A stretch of DNA of 64,000 nt from a bacterium. GTDB lineage: Bacteria > RUG730 > JAAEPJ01. Below are positions 1-6,453 of this stretch, in pieces; position 1 is the stretch's first letter; each line of letters opens with the position of its first letter. The DNA is taken from positions 1 to 64,000 of the forward strand of contig JAAEPJ010000494.1 of the NCBI GenBank assembly GCA_024222485.1, read 5' to 3'. The notes beneath the pieces are model-generated. The model did not search any database. It worked only from the letters and a program-made list of their open reading frames with translations, and was not told the DNA's origin. A program made the position numbers and the translations under genes.

Positions 1-300
1 AATAATATATTTCAGTTATTAATTAGTTGTTTACCAGCGATCTGGCTGAGAAATTTGGAGTCTAAGGAAAACTTTGGTAGTAGAGAGCTGGCTATTGTTC
101 AAAATGTTTATACGGCGGCATAAATAAGGCGGGAATGTTTAAGAGCTGATTTGTTTTTTTGTTATGAAGTTAAAATTTATTTCATCGAGTTTTTCTAGGT
201 TTTTTATTAAAAAAGATCATTGGTTCTAGTAAGATAGACATAGATAAAAGTATAAAAATACAGAAATAAAAGCTTAATTTATTAATGTGCAGATATTTTT

Positions 301-846
301 TAAGTGGTGCTATGCATGATAAGCAGATTGTGGAAGATTTTATAAAGATGATTTTGGGCTTATTTAAATTGGAATCTGATAGAGTAGAATAAAAATTAGG
401 ATTATATCCTATTAAATCCATTTTTGACTCAGTGATTATTTTTTTAGTTAAGTAAATAGAAGATAGAAAAATTATTGTTAAAGTTAAGATTGTTGATGAT
501 TTTTTTGATATTGTTATAGATAAAGTCAAAATTGAACAAGTATTGTTAAATCTTATGGGTAATACAATTAAATATAATAATTAAAAAAGTATGATTATGG
601 TATTAGTATAAAATGAAGAGCCGTTTATAAATATTAATATTGCTGATAATGGTACGGAGTTTCTGATAAATATATGCCTCATATTTTTAAGCGTTTTCAC
701 CATGTAGATAAGAACTGTTCTAAAGCATTAGGTGGAACGAGACTTACAATTCCGAAATATAAAAATTGTCCATGTTGTTAAACATTAAAGATAAATCAGA
801 GGGTAAGTGTTCCTTGTCATACTATAACTGTCGAGGATTTTTATGG
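301..846 (+). pseudogene. Decayed sensor histidine kinase (dimerisation/ATPase remnant)
   Basis: No intact reading frame survives, but pieces of a histidine kinase can be read on the plus strand in successive frames. Around 315-390 the piece IVEDFIKMILGLFKLESDRVE resembles the end of a HisKA domain. At 526-580 KIEQVLLNLMGNTIKYNN is the N-box of a HATPase domain. At 630-660 ADNG begins the G1 box. In the next frame at 664-745, MPHIFKRFHHVDK and LGGTR match the F-box and G2 region. Stops and at least two frameshifts separate the pieces, so this is a decaying gene. Positions 1-300 may hold more of it (SRELAIVQNVYTAA), but I cannot be sure. The domain assignment is from family motifs, and the exact limits are approximate. 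Confidence 0.6.
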
Positions 847-848
847 TT

Positions 849-1235
849 TTAAGAAATTTCTCCTTGTCGACAAGTAGTATCAAATCCTCCTCGTGTATTG
901 TAAGTTGTTATTATTCTAATTCTTTGTGTGTTTAAAATATTTTTTAAGTCTTCGTATATTTTTTTTGTGACAGCTTCTTGATAGATCCCTACATTTCTAA
1001 AACTAACAAAGTAATATTTAAGTGACTTTAGTTCAATGCATTTTCCACCATCAGGATAGTAATCTATTTTGATATATCCAATATCAGGTAGTCCACTAAA
1101 TGGGCAGACTGCGGAAAATTCTTTTGTTTCTATAGTAATTTGTTGTTCACTTTTAAAATCGAATGTTTCTAAATATTTTGTTTGGATGTGTTTTTTTTCT
1201 AAAAAATCAAATTGTTTTCCTGTTGCTTTAGGCAT
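849..1235 (-). CDS. queF: NADPH-dependent 7-cyano-7-deazaguanine reductase QueF
   Basis: QueF reduces the nitrile of preQ0 to the amine of preQ1 in queuosine tRNA-modification synthesis (cytosolic, tunnel fold). The 128-residue length fits the short single-domain form. The catalytic thioimide cysteine lies in [14 protein letters not shown] (Cys44) with the partner Asp51. The substrate-binding stretch [10 protein letters not shown] (Glu68) is followed by a QE pair where B. subtilis has HE, and the TRGGF motif closes the domain. A TAGGAG ribosome site sits 9 bases before the ATG. It is a single gene, convergent with the decayed kinase on its downstream side and divergent from the nrd operon. 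No other queuosine gene is in the window. The assignment is secure. Confidence 0.93.
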   Translation of the reverse strand: MPKATGKQFDFLEKKHIQTKYLETFDFKSEQQITIETKEFSAVCPFSGLPDIGYIKIDYYPDGGKCIELKSLKYYFVSFRNVGIYQEAVTKKIYEDLKNILNTQRIRIITTYNTRGGFDTTCRQGEIS

Positions 1236-1638
1236 TTTAAAATACTCCTATAGATTATAGATAGACTCTATTAACAACTTTATCTAGTTTTTTTTAAAAG
1301 AGTTTCAAGGTCGAACAGTGATCACATTTTTTTAGCAATCAGTATTTTCTAGCTTTTTATTATTTCGATTATAATTTATTTTGATATATTCAAATATATA
1401 TATATTATTTTTTTATCAGATTGTTAATAACTGTTTCTTTTTTTTAGGGGGGCTTAGATAAAACGCCTAATCAGGATTATGCTACTTTTAGAGATAAAGT
1501 CACGGCTTAAAGGGGATAGTAAAACTTGAAATTTTTTGCCTAGACTTTTTTGGACAATATAAAATAAAGTTATAAAAAATCTTGACATTTTTGTGCTTGT
1601 AAAAAAAAGACGAGAGTAGATAAAAGTTTTTTTTAGCG
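1236..1638. other. AT-rich intergenic region without a supported gene
   Basis: About 400 bases between queF and the nrd promoter. I see long A/T runs and no convincing gene. A short open stretch near 1450-1510 reads GGLDKTPNQDYATFRDKVTA before a stop and could be the tail of a lost gene, but nothing supports it. Confidence 0.4.
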
Positions 1639-1668
1639 TTGACTTTACAATATTTTGTATGATAAGAT
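1639..1668 (+). promoter_or_regulatory. Sigma-70-type promoter of the nrd operon
   Basis: TTGACT (1639-1644) and TAAGAT (1663-1668) are separated by 18 bases. This is the best promoter in the 680-base gap before nrdR, and it leaves a leader of about 240 bases. Its spacer and start region coincide with two NrdR-box-like sequences, which supports it as the regulated promoter of the operon. Confidence 0.6.
1645..1660 (+). promoter_or_regulatory. NrdR box 1 (in the promoter spacer)
   Basis: TTACAATATTTTGTAT agrees with the NrdR-box consensus ACACWATATATWGTGT at 12 of 16 positions. It fills the spacer between the -35 and -10 elements. Its centre is 32 bases from that of the second box, the three-turn spacing reported for NrdR operators. 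Confidence 0.65.
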
Positions 1669-1676
1669 TATTTTAT

Positions 1677-1692
1677 ACACATGATATAGTGT
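1677..1692 (+). promoter_or_regulatory. NrdR box 2 (at the transcription start)
   Basis: ACACATGATATAGTGT agrees with the NrdR-box consensus at 14 of 16 positions, including both ACAC/GTGT ends. It lies just downstream of the -10 element and probably covers the transcription start, so bound NrdR would block RNA polymerase. The nrdR gene itself follows, which predicts autoregulation. Confidence 0.75.
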
Positions 1693-1915
1693 AAGGTACC
1701 TGTTTAGAAAGAAATAATCAAAACATCTTCAGTGTATTTTTTTTGCCAAATGAGTCATATTAAAATTAAACACATTCTTAAAGTTTTAAAGTAAATATTT
1801 AAAATAAAATAAATTAAAAAGTAATCAAAATCTTATAATAAAATGGAGAAAAATAGTTTATTTCTATTTTATTTCCATTAAAGTTTGTTAATTACAAAGG
1901 TAAGTAGAGTAAATC

Positions 1916-2389
1916 ATGAAATGTCCATATTGTAGTTCTAATTCTGATACGGTTGTTGATTCAAGACCTTTAGACGATGCAACTGTAATCAGAAGGCGGA
2001 GAGAATGCATCGCTTGTAATAAAAGATATACTACTTATGAACGCTTGGAAGCTGTTTTAATTACTGTGATCAAAAAGGATGGCACTAAAGAAAATTTTGA
2101 GCGCAGTAAGGTTAGGAAAGGATTGCTTACTGCCATGAGAAAACGATCAGTTTCTACTCAAGATCTTGAAAAAATTATTAATACTGTCGAATGCGATTTA
2201 CAAGAAATTGGCATGGAAGTTTCATCTAGCTTGATTGGTGATAAGGTAATGGAGCAGCTCAAAATTGTTGATGAGGTTGCGTATTTTAGGTTTGCATCAG
2301 TGTATAAAGATTTTGATAGTTTGGATGTTTTTTTAGGAGAGATTAAGGATATTGTAAAAAATAAAAAAATGGAGGTAGGAGTAAAATGA
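1916..2389 (+). CDS. nrdR: Transcriptional repressor NrdR
   Basis: NrdR senses ATP/dATP and represses ribonucleotide reductase genes by binding tandem NrdR boxes. The 157 residues have the canonical order: an N-terminal zinc ribbon (Cys3, Cys6, Cys31, Cys34, with VVDSR and IRRRREC between) and then an ATP-cone (about residues 48-140, VIKKDGTKENFERSKVRKGL). It is the first gene of the nrd operon, so it probably controls its own reductase through the boxes at 1645-1692. Its stop overlaps the next start in ATGA, suggesting translational coupling. The length and all zinc ligands are normal, and the call is secure. Confidence 0.96.
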   Translation: MKCPYCSSNSDTVVDSRPLDDATVIRRRRECIACNKRYTTYERLEAVLITVIKKDGTKENFERSKVRKGLLTAMRKRSVSTQDLEKIINTVECDLQEIGMEVSSSLIGDKVMEQLKIVDEVAYFRFASVYKDFDSLDVFLGEIKDIVKNKKMEVGVK

Positions 2390-2655
2390 TTCATATTAAA
2401 ATTTTTGGCAAGCATAATTGTGATGCTTGTAATAGTACGAAACAAAAATTTAAGATTTTTTTAGAAAAATGGGATAAAACTAAAGAGGTAAAAATAGATT
2501 TTTATGACCTAGATACTGCTGAGGGATTAACAGAAGGAACTATGACTGATGCAACAGATATTCCCAGCACAATTATTTTGAAAGATGAGATTGAAGTTAG
2601 AAGGTGGAATGGAGAAGTTCCTTTATCAAAAGAGTTTAAAGATATTTTTTTTTAA
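2386..2655 (+). CDS. Small thioredoxin-fold (glutaredoxin/NrdH-like) protein with CxxC
   Basis: This 89-residue protein begins with a short beta strand and NCDAC (Cys12, Cys15), the dithiol of thioredoxin-fold reductants. Later come DATDIPSTIIL, matching the cis-proline strand (IPS), and a final strand with WNGEVP. It overlaps the nrdR stop by four bases (ATGA) and precedes nrdG, so it is likely co-transcribed. Class III reductases can take electrons from formate or from a thioredoxin/glutaredoxin-type donor. I infer that this protein supplies electrons to NrdD or maintains its cysteines. It is too divergent for me to choose between NrdH, glutaredoxin and a thioredoxin-like redox protein. Confidence 0.75.
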   Translation: MIHIKIFGKHNCDACNSTKQKFKIFLEKWDKTKEVKIDFYDLDTAEGLTEGTMTDATDIPSTIILKDEIEVRRWNGEVPLSKEFKDIFF

Positions 2656-2837
2656 ATTTTAGATTAATTATTTAGACCCAATGATTTCGTTGAATATAAA
2701 ACAAGTAAAGGGGCGAATAGGATTTTCAAGATTCTAAATAGTTTAGAATGTCGCTTTGAGGGTATTCTTTACTAAAGTAATTCTGAAAATAAAACGAGTA
2801 ATATTTACACAAAGGTTAGTTGTTATGGAGAACCCGC

Positions 2838-3539
2838 ATGATAGTTAAAGGTTTAATTGAAAATTCTTTTCTTGATTGGGATGGCAAGATTGCGACGATT
2901 ATTTTTACTGGTGGTTGTAACTTTCTTTGTCCGTTTTGTCATAACAAAGATTTGGTGATAACGCCTGATAAGATGGAGTCTATCCCGGAATCATATATTT
3001 TTAATTATATTGAAGGCAATAGACAATGGATTGATGGGGTTGTGATAACAGGTGGAGAGCCATTTTTGGAGCCTGATCTTTTAGATTTTATTAGAAAGGT
3101 TAAATTAAGGGGGCTTTTGGTTAAGCTTGATACTAATGGTTATTTACATGATCGGTTTAAGCAGGTTCTTGAGACAGGGTTGGTTGATTATGTGGCAATG
3201 GATATCAAGTCTGGGCTAAAGACCGATCGCTATTCACAGGTCGCAGGTATTCATGTTGATATCTCAAAAATTAAAGCCAGTATTGATTTTCTGCAATTAA
3301 ATAAGATTGAGTATGAGTTCCGGACAACGATTATTCCCGCATTTGTAACTTTGGATGATTTACAGAATATTGCAGACTATTTAAATCCGGGGACAAAGTG
3401 GGCTTGGCAAAACTTTAGAAAAACAGAAACATTAATTGACTCTGACCTAATGATGATTATGCCATACTTAAAAAAAGATATTGATGAATTTCAAAAAATA
3501 GTAACAAAAAATAAAGAGTTAGAAATCATAAGAAGATAA
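2838..3539 (+). CDS. nrdG: Anaerobic ribonucleotide reductase activating protein (radical SAM)
   Basis: NrdG uses S-adenosylmethionine and a 4Fe-4S cluster to create the glycyl radical on NrdD. The radical-SAM cysteines are in GGCNFLCPFCHN (Cys27, Cys31, Cys34), followed by VVITGGEP, the SAM-binding GGE motif. An upstream TTG at 2820 would add six residues. I choose the ATG at 2838 because GGAG lies seven bases before it. At 233 residues it is of the longer pyruvate-formate-lyase-activase-like type. It sits 182 bases after the CxxC protein and just before nrdD. Its partner radical glycine is on a separate protein here (6018-6323). The family is clear. Confidence 0.9.
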   Translation: MIVKGLIENSFLDWDGKIATIIFTGGCNFLCPFCHNKDLVITPDKMESIPESYIFNYIEGNRQWIDGVVITGGEPFLEPDLLDFIRKVKLRGLLVKLDTNGYLHDRFKQVLETGLVDYVAMDIKSGLKTDRYSQVAGIHVDISKIKASIDFLQLNKIEYEFRTTIIPAFVTLDDLQNIADYLNPGTKWAWQNFRKTETLIDSDLMMIMPYLKKDIDEFQKIVTKNKELEIIRR

Positions 3540-3593
3540 GGTTTTAGAGCGGACTCTCGAATGCTCTGCAATTAAAGTATAGGGGATAAGTAA

Positions 3594-5945
3594 ATGAGTG
3601 TGCTTCAAAGCTATAAAAAATATTTTTTTTCATTAAAAAAACGAGATGGTAGGATTGTAGAATATAGTCAACAAAAAATTGTTAAAGTGTTTAAAGAAGT
3701 CGGTAAGTTAATAGATCGTATGGATGAAGAGACTGCAAAAAAATTAGCGGATATTGTTGAAGATAAATTAAAACATGATTGTTCACCGGGTGCAGTACTT
3801 GATGCTCAAGTTGTTGCTAAGGCTATGAAAGAAGTTTTGATAGAACAAGGGTTTAAATTAACAGCTAAGGCTTATGATAATTTTAGAGATATTAAAGAAG
3901 AAGCACGCCAGAATATCAAAGTTTCTAGTATTAAAGAAGGTAAAAGGGATTCTACCGATTTAACTTTATTGGTTGCCTCAGAAACAGAATCAGAATTGCG
4001 TAAATGGGATAAAACACATGTGATGAATGCTCTTATTAAAGAAGGGGGCCTTGACCCGGATCTTTCTTATGAGATTGCCCAGAATGTTGAGAAAAAAATT
4101 TTAGGATCTAATTTACAACAAGTTTCAACTAGTCTTGTGCGTGAGATTGTGGATAATGAGCTTTTGCTAATGGGGCTGGGAAAAAAGCTAACAAAGCAAA
4201 CCAGTTTGGGAATGCCGGTTTATAATTTAGAAGAGTTAATTTTTTCAAAAACTCAGGAAAATTCTAATTTAGCTGCGAATAACCCTGAGGCAGTCAATCT
4301 TGCTATTGCAGAAACTGTTTTAAAACAATATGCTCTTTCAAATTTATTTTCTAAAGATATTTCAGATGCACATTTAAGTGGAAGAATTCATTTGCATGAT
4401 CTGGGATATCCGACTAGAGTTTATTGTTCTTCACATTCTTTAGAGTATATTAAAAAGTATGGGTTGGAACTTGAGAACTTAAATATTATTTCAAAACCTG
4501 CTAAACACGCACAAACTTTAACAGGGCATTTAAACACTTTTTTAGCATCAATGCAGGCATACTATGCAGGAGCTTTGGGGATAGCTTATGTTAATATTGC
4601 CTATGCTCCATATATTGTAGGTATGAGTTATGAAGATCTAATTCAAGAATCTCAGTATTTAATTTATAGTTGCGCTCAAAATGCATTTTCTAGAGGGGGA
4701 CAAACCCTTTTTATTGATTTTAATATCCATACAGGTATTCCGGAAAATCTTAAGAATATTCAAGCGATTGGTCCCGGAGGTGAGTATACAAGTAAAACAT
4801 ATGGTGAGTATGCAAAGGAAGCACAGCTTTTTGCTAAAGCTTTGATGGAAGTGTGGCGAAAAGGAGATGCGAATGGCCATGTATTTGAGTTTCCTAAAAT
4901 GGATTTACATGTGAATCAAGAAACCTTTGATGATCCTGTTCAGTATGATATTTTAAAGTTTGCCTGTGAAATCGCTAGCGAAAACGGTAGCCCTTACTTT
5001 GTTTTTGATCGTGATGCTATTACTCTTTCTGCTTGTTGTCGTTTAAGAACAACTCTTGATATGGATGATGAGCATGACCGTTTTATGCTCGATCACCCTG
5101 AGAGCATGCGGTATTGTGGTTTCCAAAATGTAACAATAAACTTGCCTCAAGCGGCATATCGTGCAGGTAAAGGTAATTTTGAAAGTGCAATTAAAGATAT
5201 TTTAAAGTCAATGGACATCTGTATCAAAGCACATTTTGAAAAGAAAAGTTTTGTTGAAAAGATGATGGCTAAAAAAGGTTTACCGCTTTGGCAAATTGGT
5301 AAGCTGGCAATGGATGGTTTTCCTTATGTTAATATTGAGAAAGCGTCTTATATTATTGGGATGATTGGTTTAAATGAATGTGTGCAAGCTTTAACAGGAG
5401 AACAGTTGCATGAAAGTGATTCAGCTTTTAAGCTGGGATTAAAAATTATTGTAAGTATGTTTCTTAAGGTTAATGAACTATCTAAAGAATATGGCTTAAA
5501 GTTTGTACTTGAGGAGTCCCCTGCTGAATCTGCTGCTAGAAGAATGGCCAAGGTTGACTTAAAGGAATACCCTGAAAGCAAAGAATATATTAAAGGCAAT
5601 TTGGAAAATGATACTTTTTATTATACGAACAGTGTCCATTTTTCTCCGGGAATTGATATGCCTATTATTGATCGGATTGCCAAACAAAGCAAGTTTCATT
5701 CATTAATTGCTGCAGGTGCAATTATTCATGCTTTTATTGGTGAAGAAAGTCCATCATCTAAATCGATTCTAAATCTAGTTAAGAAGACATGGGAAAATAC
5801 AAGTGCTGCTCAGATTACAATTTCACCTGAATTTACGATTTGTAATTCGTGTAATGCGATGACACGAGGTGTTTTAAATAAATGTGGTGTCTGTGGTTCT
5901 CAGAATGTCCCGGGAGTCTCATGGATCGAAGAAATTAAAGGATAA
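3594..5945 (+). CDS. nrdD: Anaerobic ribonucleoside-triphosphate reductase, catalytic part lacking the glycyl-radical tail
   Basis: This class III reductase makes deoxynucleotides from NTPs without oxygen. The 783 residues start with an ATP-cone (about 14-105, KRDGRIVEYSQQKIVKVF), the allosteric dATP/ATP site. The large ten-stranded catalytic barrel follows, and the protein ends with a zinc site, CNSC (Cys750, Cys753) and CGVC (Cys764, Cys767). Normal NrdD continues into a RVxGY glycyl-radical loop about 30-60 residues later. Here the protein stops at GVSWIEEIKG and no such motif is present. The next gene encodes that loop. The ribosome site is AGGGGA and the start is ATG. The protein is complete in frame, so this is a split enzyme and not a simple truncation. 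Confidence 0.93.
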   Translation: MSVLQSYKKYFFSLKKRDGRIVEYSQQKIVKVFKEVGKLIDRMDEETAKKLADIVEDKLKHDCSPGAVLDAQVVAKAMKEVLIEQGFKLTAKAYDNFRDIKEEARQNIKVSSIKEGKRDSTDLTLLVASETESELRKWDKTHVMNALIKEGGLDPDLSYEIAQNVEKKILGSNLQQVSTSLVREIVDNELLLMGLGKKLTKQTSLGMPVYNLEELIFSKTQENSNLAANNPEAVNLAIAETVLKQYALSNLFSKDISDAHLSGRIHLHDLGYPTRVYCSSHSLEYIKKYGLELENLNIISKPAKHAQTLTGHLNTFLASMQAYYAGALGIAYVNIAYAPYIVGMSYEDLIQESQYLIYSCAQNAFSRGGQTLFIDFNIHTGIPENLKNIQAIGPGGEYTSKTYGEYAKEAQLFAKALMEVWRKGDANGHVFEFPKMDLHVNQETFDDPVQYDILKFACEIASENGSPYFVFDRDAITLSACCRLRTTLDMDDEHDRFMLDHPESMRYCGFQNVTINLPQAAYRAGKGNFESAIKDILKSMDICIKAHFEKKSFVEKMMAKKGLPLWQIGKLAMDGFPYVNIEKASYIIGMIGLNECVQALTGEQLHESDSAFKLGLKIIVSMFLKVNELSKEYGLKFVLEESPAESAARRMAKVDLKEYPESKEYIKGNLENDTFYYTNSVHFSPGIDMPIIDRIAKQSKFHSLIAAGAIIHAFIGEESPSSKSILNLVKKTWENTSAAQITISPEFTICNSCNAMTRGVLNKCGVCGSQNVPGVSWIEEIKG

Positions 5946-6017
5946 AACTAGAAATGACTTGGATAATATATTTTGGATGTTTTAAGTCTGAGATATTGGA
6001 TTAAGGAGGGCAATTAA

Positions 6018-6323
6018 ATGTCAGGACAAGATTTTTTGAAAATGATCGAAGAAACAGCTAACTTGGAATTAATGAAGCAGTCTGAAGTAGGGTATACTAT
6101 TTATAATAATAGTATAGGTAAAAAATACCAAGTAAAAAAAGATGCGATTAAAGACTCAGATTGGAATAATATTAGCAGTGTCTTAGAAGGGAGAGATCCT
6201 ATAATTTTAGATGGAATAACAAGAATTGTTGGTTATTATAGTAAAATATCCAACTGGAATAAATCAAAAATAGGTGAGTTAAAAGATAGAAGAACTGGAA
6301 ATTATAAAGTCGGTCATTGTTAG
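6018..6323 (+). CDS. Stand-alone glycyl-radical subunit of class III ribonucleotide reductase
   Basis: This 101-residue protein ends with ITRIVGYYSKISNWNKSKIG, which matches the C-terminal glycyl-radical loop of NrdD (usually RVxGY then NWNKGK..EFKDR). The radical glycine would be Gly72. KDR follows at 90-91, as in full-length NrdD. A strong AAGGAGGG site precedes the ATG by about seven bases, and the gene lies 72 bases after the nrdD stop, so it is expressed as its own polypeptide. Residues 1-60 are not obviously part of NrdD and may dock it to the barrel. I infer that it assembles with the 3594-5945 product, much as the spare-part protein GrcA/YfiD rescues pyruvate formate-lyase. A recent split of one gene by mutation is less likely given the clean ribosome site. 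Confidence 0.85.
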   Translation: MSGQDFLKMIEETANLELMKQSEVGYTIYNNSIGKKYQVKKDAIKDSDWNNISSVLEGRDPIILDGITRIVGYYSKISNWNKSKIGELKDRRTGNYKVGHC

Positions 6324-6357
6324 TTTGATATTTTATTGATAAATGCTCCCTGTAAAG

Positions 6358-6386
6358 TTGAAATAGACGAGTCTCTATTGTATAAT
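6358..6386 (+). promoter_or_regulatory. Promoter of leuS
   Basis: TTGAAA (6358-6363) and a perfect TATAAT (6381-6386) with 17 bases between. It predicts a transcript starting near 6393, about 60 bases before leuS and only some eight bases before a perfect hairpin. Confidence 0.7.
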
Positions 6387-6400
6387 GACTTGATTAACTT

Positions 6401-6431
6401 TAAAGAGATAAGGCTAAGCCTTATCTCTTTA
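6401..6431 (+). promoter_or_regulatory. Perfect 14-bp stem-loop in the leuS leader
   Basis: TAAAGAGATAAGGC (6401-6414) pairs perfectly with GCCTTATCTCTTTA (6418-6431) around a three-base TAA loop. No uridine run follows, so it is a poor terminator. The promoter at 6358-6386 places it at the extreme 5' end of the leuS messenger, where such hairpins can protect against decay. It may also end nrd transcripts. Confidence 0.6.
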
Positions 6432-6453
6432 TGCTAAAGGAGCTTTACCGGAA

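Noticed and set aside
182-529. Minus-strand 115-codon frame with hydrophobic residues
   Set aside because: It is antisense to the histidine kinase remnant, has low-complexity composition and no ribosome site.
1236-1320. preQ1 riboswitch upstream of queF
   Set aside because: The minus-strand leader has an AAAAAAAACTAG run recalling the class I riboswitch tail, but the CACCC-type loop and pairing stem are missing.
1440-1510. Short plus-strand frame GGLDKTPNQDYATFRDKVTA
   Set aside because: Too short, no start or ribosome site, and no family match. Possibly a gene tail, but unsupported.
6401-6431. Rho-independent terminator of the nrd operon
   Set aside because: The stem is perfect but no T-run follows, and a strong promoter just upstream places it within the leuS leader. 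Kept as a leader hairpin.
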